Part shown: positions 18,449-26,663 of the stretch, piece after piece | How the letters are laid out: every line of letters starts with the position of its first letter | Position numbering within the stretch: position 1 is the first letter of the stretch | Origin: Chryseobacterium sp. ISL-6 | Lineage (GTDB): Bacteria > Bacteroidota > Bacteroidia > Flavobacteriales > Weeksellaceae | NCBI RefSeq assembly: GCF_018613715.1 | Contig: NZ_JAGGPT010000010.1 | Location: 186,001-250,000 of the forward strand | Reading direction: 5' to 3' | Length of the DNA stretch: 64,000 bases | Made by a program: the position numbers and the translations under genes | The notes under the pieces: model-generated | The model's input: the letters and a program-made list of their open reading frames with translations, nothing else | Database searches by the model: none | Told to the model about the DNA's origin: nothing

Positions 18449-20335
18449 CTATAAAAATGCGTTGAAAATTTTTGTCCATTTTTCGATATAGTCTTGCGGT
18501 AAAGAATCAGCTTTTTTATTTTTCAATTGGGCTTTTGCAGCCATAGATATACCAACTTTCCATCCCTTTTCTAATTCAATTCCATTAGCCTCAGCAAACG
18601 CTTCAATTTGAGCTACTACCGGAGTATCTTTATTGTAATTATCTTCAAAATCTATCTCATCCAAGGAATTAAAAAGTCTGTCAATGCCTTTCTTTATCAA
18701 AGCAAAAGGAATCAAATCTTCCACTTCTGATTTTTCAATTTCGGTATAATCTTTAACATCAAGTATCCTTTCCTCAAATCCTTTATACAAACCTGATAAT
18801 AATCTTTTCTTTGCATCTTCACCACTCTTATCCGAATCGATAATTAGATAAGGTATATCATCTACTTTGCTCGAAATCATACTAACAACCCCCGGAACTC
18901 CTTTAACTCCTCCCGATGGTACAAATACAATTTCTTGTTCCGGAGCAATAAGCTTTTCTCTAATTAAAAATCCCTTAATAGCATTAAGATAAAACTGGTC
19001 AGATGGTCCCTCTACTACAATAGCTTGGCAACCTTGTAATAAAACATCTGAAACACTTAGTCCTAAAGCAGCGTGAACTGCGTAAATAGATTTTTCATTT
19101 AAAGCATCACTTCCTTGTCTTAAATTACTTGAAGCTACTGTATATCCATCTTTATCCATATACACAACCCTGCATTTATCTATGTTAGAAGTGTCAACAA
19201 TAAATGGAGAATGCGTTGTATTGATTATTTGATTGCCTTGTGATAAATTGTCAAAAAATATTGCTAAATCTTTTTGTGCTAAAGGATGTAAAGTAAGTCC
19301 AGCTTCGTCAAGCAATAAAATTGCACCCTTATGTCGTTCCTGGCTTTCAACAAGGAAAATCAAGTAAAAGCTGATAAACCATTGAAGTCCAGTACTACGA
19401 AGTTCTAATGCCACTTCGTCAGTTCTCACACTGTCAGATACCCATATCCTGAAATAGTCGCCATCTGCTTCAAATCTAAATTTATACTCACCTTGCTTCC
19501 ACCATTCTTTAAATCTTTTTGTCAAATCACCTGAAGCTGACTGTAAAAGGATACTACGTTCTTCCTTATCATTTTCCGCCTTCCTAATTTCTTCGGCAGT
19601 AGGTTGATTTTCTCCGTTTCTGCCGTTCCTAAGCATTGCCATTTCTTTGGGATCTTTTCCCAATTCCAAAATCTCTTTAGGGTCTAATTTCACGAACTCA
19701 AAGAGCACTCTTAATGTCCGTACTTGCTCTTCATTGATATCAATCCCATCTACAGTTTGCCCCTTTAACCATTTGATAACATTTGGGAGATAAATTTTGG
19801 AAGATAGATTTCCGTAGTTTGAATAATAAACAAATGATGGTAATTCAGCAAGAACTGCCTTTTCTAAATCGGCAGCTTTATATGGTACAATAATATCTTC
19901 TTCAATTGACTCTTCATCTTCTTCAACTTCCTTTGTTACTTTTTCTATCTTCCTAGATACTGGATTACCACTTGGAAACTCGAATATGTAACTCCCGTCA
20001 TATAAGCGTGCAACAGTTACTGATTTATCTCCTTGCAAGCTACATTCAACCTCAGTTTCAATATTCTTTATGGCTTCATCATCAAGTTCAAACTCCGCTG
20101 TAATGAATTTTATATCTCCTGGAGTTTTTCGATAAGTGCTCAGTTTAGAAACTGGCATATCGTGTAAAATATCAATCTTTCCTTCTCTTGCCGGATTTAG
20201 TTTCCACAAAGCTAAAAGTAAGTTTGACTTTCCAGCCTCATTAATTCCCACCAATGTTGTTACATTATCACAATCAATCCAACCACTATCAAGAATTGAT
20301 CGGAAATTTTCTACTTTGTATTTTTTTAATATCAT
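18449..20335 (-). CDS. OLD-family ATP-dependent nuclease (AAA ATPase + Toprim)
   Basis: 628 aa. The N-terminal ABC-type ATPase has Walker A GINEAGKSNLL (K36), signature-like LRSTGLQWF (312-320), Walker B LLLDEAG (340-346) and the THSPF histidine loop (375). The C-terminal Toprim nuclease domain has VVEGPSD (E442) and LIIDSDKSG (D500, D502). It acts on DNA; family members (OLD, GajA) take part in phage exclusion. It is last in a three-gene operon with a 163-aa unknown and an ImmA/IrrE-HTH protein. No UvrD-type helicase is adjacent, so it is not Gabija. A role as defence effector is inferred. Confidence 0.88.
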   Translation of the reverse strand: MILKKYKVENFRSILDSGWIDCDNVTTLVGINEAGKSNLLLALWKLNPAREGKIDILHDMPVSKLSTYRKTPGDIKFITAEFELDDEAIKNIETEVECSLQGDKSVTVARLYDGSYIFEFPSGNPVSRKIEKVTKEVEEDEESIEEDIIVPYKAADLEKAVLAELPSFVYYSNYGNLSSKIYLPNVIKWLKGQTVDGIDINEEQVRTLRVLFEFVKLDPKEILELGKDPKEMAMLRNGRNGENQPTAEEIRKAENDKEERSILLQSASGDLTKRFKEWWKQGEYKFRFEADGDYFRIWVSDSVRTDEVALELRSTGLQWFISFYLIFLVESQERHKGAILLLDEAGLTLHPLAQKDLAIFFDNLSQGNQIINTTHSPFIVDTSNIDKCRVVYMDKDGYTVASSNLRQGSDALNEKSIYAVHAALGLSVSDVLLQGCQAIVVEGPSDQFYLNAIKGFLIREKLIAPEQEIVFVPSGGVKGVPGVVSMISSKVDDIPYLIIDSDKSGEDAKKRLLSGLYKGFEERILDVKDYTEIEKSEVEDLIPFALIKKGIDRLFNSLDEIDFEDNYNKDTPVVAQIEAFAEANGIELEKGWKVGISMAAKAQLKNKKADSLPQDYIEKWTKIFNAFL

Positions 20336-20369
20336 ATTTTATTCTAAATTTCAACTGTCATTTCTATAT

Positions 20370-20861
20370 CTAATCTTGATGCCCATACCCAAGTTCTTCA
20401 TTTTTGTCCCAAAAAGACATAAAAAGTTCTGCTGGAGTTCCTTTTCTACTTGTCCATTCTGCAACAATTTTTATTGCTTCTTCTAAATCTTCGGTATATG
20501 CCATTCTGCCATCGCTACCTCTAATTCCCTTTTCATCTTTTTTTGCACCTCTATTTATTAGTACATTTTTTTCGTCATAAACAATTCTTCTTACATCTTC
20601 AAACTCTTTACCTTTTGGTAAATTATCCTTCAATAGCTTAGTTAGACCGTGATAGTACAATTGAAATTTTTGAACAGGATCATCAATTTTTTGTCCCAGT
20701 AGCTGCTCAGCTTCGTTTTCAATTACTACTTCTGAATCAAAATTCATAAAAAGTTGTTCTCCTTTTACTTCTTCTGACTTTTGTAAAATTTCTAACCTTT
20801 CCAAATCTTCTTTCGAGAGATTACGTTCTAATTGCTTTTTGTTTAAATTATTATCACTCAT
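20370..20861 (-). CDS. Uncharacterised 163-aa protein in the OLD operon
   Basis: Soluble, highly charged, without signal peptide or membrane segment. The N-terminus is a long acidic/lysine-rich helix (NLSKEDLERLEILQKSEEV); the C-terminus carries a compact domain with GSDGRMAYTEDLEEAIKIV and AELFMSFWDKN. No family recognised. It sits 10 bp after the ImmA/IrrE gene and 34 bp before the OLD nuclease, so it is tightly co-transcribed and a likely adaptor, inhibitor or proteolysis target of that system. That role is inference. Confidence 0.7.
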   Translation of the reverse strand: MSDNNLNKKQLERNLSKEDLERLEILQKSEEVKGEQLFMNFDSEVVIENEAEQLLGQKIDDPVQKFQLYYHGLTKLLKDNLPKGKEFEDVRRIVYDEKNVLINRGAKKDEKGIRGSDGRMAYTEDLEEAIKIVAEWTSRKGTPAELFMSFWDKNEELGYGHQD

Positions 20862-20871
20862 TTTGATGGAT

Positions 20872-22047
20872 TTATACAGTTAATAGTTCTCTTATTTTCA
20901 ATGATGCATCTCTAATTGATTCTACATCCCAATTAGCAACATTCAATTTTTTGGTTATATTTTTTATGTTTGGAAAAGCATCTTTAAATGCAGCCCAGTA
21001 ATCATTTCCTAATTCAGATTGCCTCCATTGATATTGAGAATAAATAATACAAGGATGTATTTGACATTCCTTAGCAAATTTTGCTACCATAAATTTATTG
21101 TGAATCATTTTTTCGATGTATCTCATTTTCTCTGAGGACAATAAATATTCAGAGGCAAATTCATTTGCTTTATCTTCCTGAATCAGAAATAAATCTGGTT
21201 CTCCCGATAAATGGTAACTTGTTTTCTGGATTGTTTCTAAATCAAATAATACGTGATGTAATTCGTGTATTAATGCAAACCAGATGGTAGCATAATTCTT
21301 ATTGAAATCAGTGATAACAATACACGGTTTATTATTTATGAAAAAAGTTGCACCTCTTATCTGTGTTTTAGGTAATAATGGCTGAAAAACTACTGTAATG
21401 CCAATATTATATAATGCTTGAAAAACAGTTACCAGTCCATTTTCTATATTTTGAGTATAAGGTTTTATTTTAGGAATCAGTTCTACTAAACTCTTTCTGC
21501 TATATTCATTTGGATTATCAATAAGCTCGAAATATTTATAGCTGGATTTTATCCAAAAGTCTTTCATTTTATCACTGAATGATTTTTTCGTCCTACTATA
21601 AAGAGCATCGTTTAGCTCTCTATCATAATCGTAAATAGAACCTAAGTCAAAAAAACTACAAATACGGTCTTTCAGAGTTTCTAAGGAATCATTCTTTTGA
21701 ATAAATCCTAATACTGCCAATGTTTTTAAATCAAAATATTTATTAATGAATGTGATATCCATTGATGACTGTAACTCTCTGATTTCTTCAACAGGTCTAT
21801 CTTTGAAATAAATAATCAGCAACTCACTTAAATCAATTTCCAAAAACTCGGTAAGTTTCAATAATTTAATAATATCAGTTTGCTTAGAAGTCTTATCTAA
21901 AATAGCATCCAAACTTCTTCTTTCCATTCCGGATAGCTTTTCAAATTGGGTTTTTGTCAAGCCCGATTCCTCCAACTTGATGGCAAATAAATCTTCAATC
22001 GAAGATCCATCATATCGAAGACTCTTATGTAACAAGTTATCTATCAT
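20872..22047 (-). CDS. HTH + ImmA/IrrE-type metallopeptidase
   Basis: 391 aa. Residues about 15-80 form an XRE-like HTH (LEESGLTKTQFEKLSGMERR). The C-terminal half is an ImmA/IrrE (gluzincin) protease domain with ALIHELHHVLFD (HExxH at 261-265) and a downstream EDKANEFASEYLL helix supplying the third zinc ligand. Such proteins cleave a repressor or partner when a signal is sensed. It is first in the operon with the 163-aa protein and OLD nuclease. Upstream are two identical palindromes around a good promoter, so it probably represses its own operon. Confidence 0.85.
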   Translation of the reverse strand: MIDNLLHKSLRYDGSSIEDLFAIKLEESGLTKTQFEKLSGMERRSLDAILDKTSKQTDIIKLLKLTEFLEIDLSELLIIYFKDRPVEEIRELQSSMDITFINKYFDLKTLAVLGFIQKNDSLETLKDRICSFFDLGSIYDYDRELNDALYSRTKKSFSDKMKDFWIKSSYKYFELIDNPNEYSRKSLVELIPKIKPYTQNIENGLVTVFQALYNIGITVVFQPLLPKTQIRGATFFINNKPCIVITDFNKNYATIWFALIHELHHVLFDLETIQKTSYHLSGEPDLFLIQEDKANEFASEYLLSSEKMRYIEKMIHNKFMVAKFAKECQIHPCIIYSQYQWRQSELGNDYWAAFKDAFPNIKNITKKLNVANWDVESIRDASLKIRELLTV

Positions 22048-22053
22048 TTTAAT

Positions 22054-22123
22054 TAAAGGTAAATTTACCTCAAAAATACTAAACTATTTATTATAAACAA
22101 CATTATAAAGGTAAATTTACCTC
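22054..22123 (-). promoter_or_regulatory. Promoter with two identical operators for the ImmA/IrrE-OLD operon
   Basis: TAAAGGTAAATTTACCTC occurs twice, at 22054-22071 and 22106-22123. Each contains the perfect 14-bp palindrome AGGTAAATTTACCT, and the copies are 52 bp apart (about five helical turns). Between them on the minus strand lie TTG (22098-22100) and TATTTTTG (22071-22078) with a 19-bp spacer, a good match to the Bacteroidota sigma consensus (TTG, TAnnTTTG). The proximal operator covers the expected transcription start. This indicates repression, probably by the HTH of the first gene. Confidence 0.8.
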
Positions 22124-22220
22124 TATTTTTTATATTTTTTAAATAAAATAATATTTCATTGGTTAATTTTGTAGATGTCAAGGAGTTTTTCTGAATCATC
22201 GCACCCAAAACACAACTTAA

Positions 22221-23894
22221 TTAAGATCTGTCATTCGCAGCGAACTTCTCCCTGCACTGATGCTGATATTCTTGTAGCGGCATACCATAGATCTCTGAAA
22301 ACAGTTTTAGAAAGTTGGAGCGGGAAGCAATTCCGCATAACTTTGCAAGAACTTCTGTTTTCTGATGAGCTGCTATAGGATCTTCTGCGAGCAGTTCGGC
22401 GATATAGCTGATGCGCAACTCACTTAGGTAACGGTTAAAATGCATTCCTTTCTCTGTGTTAATGTAGGCAGATAGATAATTGGCATTTGTCCCTACCCTT
22501 ATTGCAATTTTTTTAAGGGTCAGGTTCGATTCCAAAAACTCCTTTTCGTCTTCAAATCTTTGCAGATTCTTCCGAATTCTGTTGCAAATCTCCGCACTCA
22601 ATGTCCATTTTGGTAGTGAGACATCGGGTTCTAGTTCATCAATGCCCACACCTGCCAAGACCACACCGTACGCTTTCTCAGGTTTCTTTTCCAGATAAGT
22701 GTTGACCGTGAACATAAGTAAGAGCATAGAGACAACTACAACGCCAACGAGGATATTCCTGTTACGTTGTGCAATACTGGCATATTCAATATTTATCCGT
22801 TCCATCTCAAACCTCGTGGAAAGATGATGTCTGTCTTCCATATTTATTTTTTCAATTTCGTGGAGGGTATTGGTAAAAGATAGCATTTCCTCTATATTTG
22901 ATTTTTTACGGGCATTCTCCAGTAAAATCTGATAGTTTTCCGTAAGCTCAGGAAAGAAAAAATAATGTTTCTGATAGATGGAATCTACTTTTTTAAAAAA
23001 ACTAAAGGATTCTTGTTGCTGGTGCTGAGCCAACTTATTCTTTCCCAGATAAAAGTAGATCACCGATACCCAGGCAAAGTCGTTTACCCTTATCAGTTCT
23101 GGAAGTGCGAGACTTAGATCAGCAATACTTTGCTCATAATTTCCTTTACGGAATTCAGAGATGCCTTTAGATTTAAAAAAATAGCTCCTTAACTGGATGA
23201 AATCTAAATTTTTGGGTATCTCTCTCTCGCCTATGTCAATTAAGTGGTCGGCGGTATCATTATCTCCTATTTGCTGGTAGCAGTTGATAAGCTGATGCAG
23301 ACTGTTGTAATAGTCTTTGCGCATATTGTAGAGGGTATTATCTGGCGAAGGTTTTTTACCAATCTCCTGTCGAAAGAAAGCAGAACAGGTCTCAAAATGA
23401 CTAACCGCCTCATCATAGGATCCCAGATAACTCTTCATTACACCCAGATGATATAATATTTTATACTTCACGTATGGGCTAGTGCTACATCTTGCGTAGA
23501 ATAACGCTTTAATATAATCATCCAATGCAGGTTGGTAGTCTTTAAAATTAAAGTAAGACACAATTCCCCTTCCAAGATAAGCAGAGGCAATAAGATCGTT
23601 ATTACAACTATGCTGAGCGGAAGTTATTGCACTATCTGCATACAGCATTTTGCGGTATTCTGATGGCTCAAAATTTAGGGCATCTTGATAAGCATATGTT
23701 AATTCAGAATAATTTTTTTCTTTTTTTGCGAGGGTAATTAAAAGGTCAACGTAAGGAAGTGCTGTAGTATCATTAACCTTCTGGTGATCATACTTTTTTC
23801 TGATCTGATGATAGGCCACATTGTCTGTGCTCTGCGCAACCCATAATTCCGCAGAGGAAACCAAAAGCAATATAAACAACCTGAACATCTGCAC
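22221..23894 (-). CDS. TPR-containing membrane AraC-family regulator
   Basis: 557 aa. An N-terminal signal/hydrophobic segment (about 5-20) leads a long periplasmic TPR-like region (about 60-370). A membrane helix lies at about 381-399. The cytoplasmic C-terminus carries an AraC-type HTH domain (LTLKKIAIRVGTNANYLSAYI at about 455-475, then CGIASRSNFLKLFSEIYGMPL). This architecture is common in Chryseobacterium and relatives, usually near nutrient or peptide-uptake genes. It is divergent from MauE at 24288 and likely controls the MauE-SusCD-TlpA locus. The signal is unknown. Confidence 0.85.
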   Translation of the reverse strand: MQMFRLFILLLVSSAELWVAQSTDNVAYHQIRKKYDHQKVNDTTALPYVDLLITLAKKEKNYSELTYAYQDALNFEPSEYRKMLYADSAITSAQHSCNNDLIASAYLGRGIVSYFNFKDYQPALDDYIKALFYARCSTSPYVKYKILYHLGVMKSYLGSYDEAVSHFETCSAFFRQEIGKKPSPDNTLYNMRKDYYNSLHQLINCYQQIGDNDTADHLIDIGEREIPKNLDFIQLRSYFFKSKGISEFRKGNYEQSIADLSLALPELIRVNDFAWVSVIYFYLGKNKLAQHQQQESFSFFKKVDSIYQKHYFFFPELTENYQILLENARKKSNIEEMLSFTNTLHEIEKINMEDRHHLSTRFEMERINIEYASIAQRNRNILVGVVVVSMLLLMFTVNTYLEKKPEKAYGVVLAGVGIDELEPDVSLPKWTLSAEICNRIRKNLQRFEDEKEFLESNLTLKKIAIRVGTNANYLSAYINTEKGMHFNRYLSELRISYIAELLAEDPIAAHQKTEVLAKLCGIASRSNFLKLFSEIYGMPLQEYQHQCREKFAANDRS

Positions 23895-24287
23895 GTTACC
23901 TTCATTTTATTAAAACCTTTTATAAAATTACGTTATTTTTTATGGAATATCCAACTGTTTTGTAAACTACATCACCAAAATGCCATCCATAACGGTTCTT
24001 ATTTATGTAAAAGCACATTTGATGTGATGAATAAGCATCATTTGTCTTTTTGAGCACAATCTCCAATTCCAACTTATAATCACTTTTATGAAAAAACTAC
24101 AGCCTAACCATATACCGCTCTGGGATTTTGATACAGAGAATCAGTTTATAAACTGGCACCAGACATAGGAAACAAGCATCGTAAATCATTTTTTTTGTTG
24201 GATTTCTGTTTTACATTTGATCAGTAATTGTAAGAAAAATAGACATATACCTTACACAGAAATACTGTCAACAACAAACCTAATGTC
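23895..24287. other. Divergent intergenic region (AraC-type / MauE)
   Basis: 393 bp. It holds a 26-codon ORF (24088-24168, MKKLQPNHIPLWDFDTENQF...) with no recognisable relatives; it may be a relic or chance. No strong promoter or hairpin was identified. Confidence 0.4.
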
Positions 24288-24716
24288 GTGAAATATTTAA
24301 AAAAAACAATACCATTTGCGGTAAGTATTTTCTTTGTTATTCTCTTCTGCTATGCAAGTATCAGCAAGATTTTAGATTTTCGAAATTTCCAAAGTCAACT
24401 GGGGCAGTCACCCGGACTAGTAGGATACGAAATAGTTGTAGCGTACGGCATTATCTCTCTTCAGATGATTGCAGTTATTCTGCTTTGCTTCCGTACCTCA
24501 AGATTTTTGGGTTTATGGATCACTTTCGGAATATTGTCTGTCTTTGCAGGGTATGTTGCTTTCATACTCATCCATAGTAAAAATCTGCCTTGCACCTGCA
24601 TAGGCTTATTCGAAAAAATAAGTTGGAATGGAAATTTTATTTTAAATATTGGATTAATGACTATCGCCCTAACTGGCATTATAGTGCAAAAAAGCGAGAT
24701 CAAAAATAATAAATAA
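24288..24716 (+). CDS. MauE/DoxX-type redox-associated membrane protein
   Basis: 142 aa with four membrane helices (about 10-26, 45-66, 71-92, 113-133) and an NLPCTCIG cysteine pair (about 101-103) next to the third helix, typical of the MauE-like family that passes electrons or disulfides across the inner membrane. The start is a GTG at 24288; the nearby ATG at 24283 is out of frame and stops at once. It precedes the DUF6520-like secreted protein and faces TlpA and SusCD genes, suggesting oxidative or reductive handling of an exported protein. Confidence 0.78.
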   Translation: MKYLKKTIPFAVSIFFVILFCYASISKILDFRNFQSQLGQSPGLVGYEIVVAYGIISLQMIAVILLCFRTSRFLGLWITFGILSVFAGYVAFILIHSKNLPCTCIGLFEKISWNGNFILNIGLMTIALTGIIVQKSEIKNNK

Positions 24717-24736
24717 AAGAGTGCGCCCTTTTCAAA

Positions 24737-24787
24737 AGAATGTTGCAACATTCTAAAAGTGCGGTCAACAAACAATTGATGTTGACC
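24737..24787 (+). terminator. Tandem palindromes after mauE
   Basis: A perfect 18-bp palindrome AGAATGTTGCAACATTCT (24737-24754) is followed by GGTCAACA / TGTTGACC (24763-24770 and 24780-24787). They lie between the MauE and DUF6520-like genes. There is no T-run, so they may be an operator or RNA-processing element rather than a true terminator. Confidence 0.4.
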
Positions 24788-24918
24788 AAATGTAAGCCGA
24801 AGGATCGACGGATACAGAAGTAGTACATCAGAAAGTCTGTCCTAAAAGACAGAATACCTTAATTTAACAATTCTTGAGTTTTTAAGGGAATCTTTTTTAT
24901 CAAAAAAAGACCAATAGT

Positions 24919-25248
24919 ATGAAAACACTAAAGTTTTTACAAACCAACTTTATGTTGGCTATCGCACTTTTAACGGTAGGCATCACTATGTCATTTAAAT
25001 TAGCTGAGAAGAAAGAAAAAGCTGTAGCACAGACTTTTTACTATATCAGCAACGATATGACAGCCAATGCATTCAGGGATGTTTCGCACTGGAGCACTTC
25101 AACGATTCCGACAGATTGTTCACCTGAAGAACCTGTAAGACCTTGTAAGGTAACAGTTCCGGATGGCAGCTCACTGAGTGCTGTTTTAGGTTCTAAAACC
25201 AACAGTGAAGTTTTAGCAATATCAGAAGGTTACAGACCAGAGCCTTAA
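24919..25248 (+). CDS. Small secreted DUF6520-like protein
   Basis: 109 aa. A hydrophobic segment at about 12-27 (MLAIALLTVGITMSF) acts as signal peptide. The mature part has one cysteine pair, DCSPEEPVRPCKV, and ends EGYRPEP. DUF6520-like proteins of this size usually accompany SusC/SusD, MauE and TlpA genes in Chryseobacterium, as here; the family name is from memory. A strong terminator follows 23 bp after the stop. It may be an exported disulfide-containing peptide or protein whose release or uptake needs the neighbours. Function unknown. Confidence 0.72.
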   Translation: MKTLKFLQTNFMLAIALLTVGITMSFKLAEKKEKAVAQTFYYISNDMTANAFRDVSHWSTSTIPTDCSPEEPVRPCKVTVPDGSSLSAVLGSKTNSEVLAISEGYRPEP

Positions 25249-25270
25249 TAGTATGATTTAGCTAATAATT

Positions 25271-25300
25271 TGGGGTGGAAATTTTTCCACCCCATTTTTT
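25271..25300. terminator. Terminator between the DUF6520-like gene and susD
   Basis: TGGGGTGGAAA pairs with TTTCCACCCCA over a very short loop, followed by T6. It lies between convergent genes (stops at 25248 + and 25310 -), so it ends at least the plus-strand transcript. Confidence 0.85.
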
Positions 25301-25309
25301 GTTATTGAC

Positions 25310-26653
25310 TTACCTCGGATTCTGAGGCATTCCCGTCATTTTTATAATATCTTCAGGAATGGCGATGGCATAACGAAGATCATTCGGTGGTAAAGTATAG
25401 GTTTTTCCATTTATCGTTCTTTCTAAAGAAATTCCAGCGCCGTCACGGTTATACCTTTTTAGATCTGACCATCGCAAACCACGAAATAATAATTCTTTTC
25501 TCCTCTCTTTCAAAATAATATCTACGGCTACACCTTGTGAATTGGCAACCATCGGAATATACGTTCCTGTTTTCCAGCGTGTTTTTAATAATTGATTTAA
25601 GGTTTGCATTGCCATCGGTATGTCATTAAGCCGGGCATAGCTTTCAGCTATATTCAGATAGATTTCATCTGTTGCTAAACAAGTCATTCTCGTAGCACCT
25701 CCTGAATAGTTTCCTTTAAACAGTATCTGTTGTGCTGTATTAAATCTAAAATAAACACTCTTTCTCAAATCATTATTGTCATAAGTATTGTACATTAATT
25801 GCGGAATTTTAGCCATAGAACCTGATAAAAACTGTGAATACACCATAGAGGAATGAAGGAGTACTTCAATATTCATTGATTTTATAGGATAAGAATCGGA
25901 AGGATTCAAAGTATTAAAGTCCATTAATTTATCATTGATGAAAAGAGTCTGTTTTCCATATTCTAAAGCATTTTGATAATTCCCCATAAACAAATAGGTT
26001 CTCGAAAGATAACCTAATGCGGTAGCTTTCGATGGGCGTATCTGGGCAATTTGCTTGGCAGGTAATAACGTAGCCGCCTCTTTCAAATCACTGATGATCT
26101 GATTATAGGTTTCCTTTAACGATGATCTTTTAGAAGGAATATTCATATCCGGATCTAATCTCAGTGGTAATCCCAAATCTGTATTTGCTGTGTTCTCATT
26201 ATACACCAGGCAATAAATTTGGGCAGCTTCCAGATAAATTGCAGCTCTAAGAGCCAAAGCCTGCCCTTTTAGATTTTCTGCTCCTGCAATTTGATAATGT
26301 TCGATATTATACAAAACCGTATTGCATACATTGATTCTCCGGTAGCAGCTTCCCCAATCATTTTCATCACTGCTGGACACTTCACCGGGTTGCCAGGTAT
26401 ATAGTCTTTTTTCAAATTCATAAATTAAATTACCATAATCTGCATCTGTAACATAAATTTCGTCAGCCGATATTTGCCCGCTGATACTGTTTGAAAGTAC
26501 CGTATTGAAAGTTCTGTCCATCAGAGCCTGATTATCTTCTAACGTGACAGGTGTAGCCAATCTGGAATCTGATTTTTCCTCCAAAAAATCCGAGCATCCT
26601 GTAATGCTGCACAAAACCCATAGGGCGAATAAGTTTAAAAGTATATTTTTCAT
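25310..26653 (-). CDS. RagB/SusD-family outer-membrane lipoprotein
   Basis: 447 aa. Signal peptide with lipobox CSITGCSDFLEE (Cys20), then the helical TPR-like SusD fold (ALRAAIYLEAAQIYCLVYNE, ATALGYLSRTYLFMGNYQNA) and a C-terminal LKERRKELLFRGLRWSDLKR segment, the family's most conserved block. It acts as surface lid for the TonB-dependent porter SusC at 26664, 10 bp upstream in the operon. With no glycan enzymes nearby, the cargo is more likely a peptide or other small molecule than a polysaccharide. Confidence 0.92.
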   Translation of the reverse strand: MKNILLNLFALWVLCSITGCSDFLEEKSDSRLATPVTLEDNQALMDRTFNTVLSNSISGQISADEIYVTDADYGNLIYEFEKRLYTWQPGEVSSSDENDWGSCYRRINVCNTVLYNIEHYQIAGAENLKGQALALRAAIYLEAAQIYCLVYNENTANTDLGLPLRLDPDMNIPSKRSSLKETYNQIISDLKEAATLLPAKQIAQIRPSKATALGYLSRTYLFMGNYQNALEYGKQTLFINDKLMDFNTLNPSDSYPIKSMNIEVLLHSSMVYSQFLSGSMAKIPQLMYNTYDNNDLRKSVYFRFNTAQQILFKGNYSGGATRMTCLATDEIYLNIAESYARLNDIPMAMQTLNQLLKTRWKTGTYIPMVANSQGVAVDIILKERRKELLFRGLRWSDLKRYNRDGAGISLERTINGKTYTLPPNDLRYAIAIPEDIIKMTGMPQNPR

Positions 26654-26663
26654 AAAGTTGATT

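Noticed and set aside
18449..20335. Gabija (GajA) system
   Set aside because: The OLD nuclease lacks an adjacent UvrD/GajB helicase; its partners are an ImmA/IrrE protein and an unknown protein.
24088..24168. 26-codon ORF before mauE
   Set aside because: Too short, no relatives recognised, no coupling to a neighbour.
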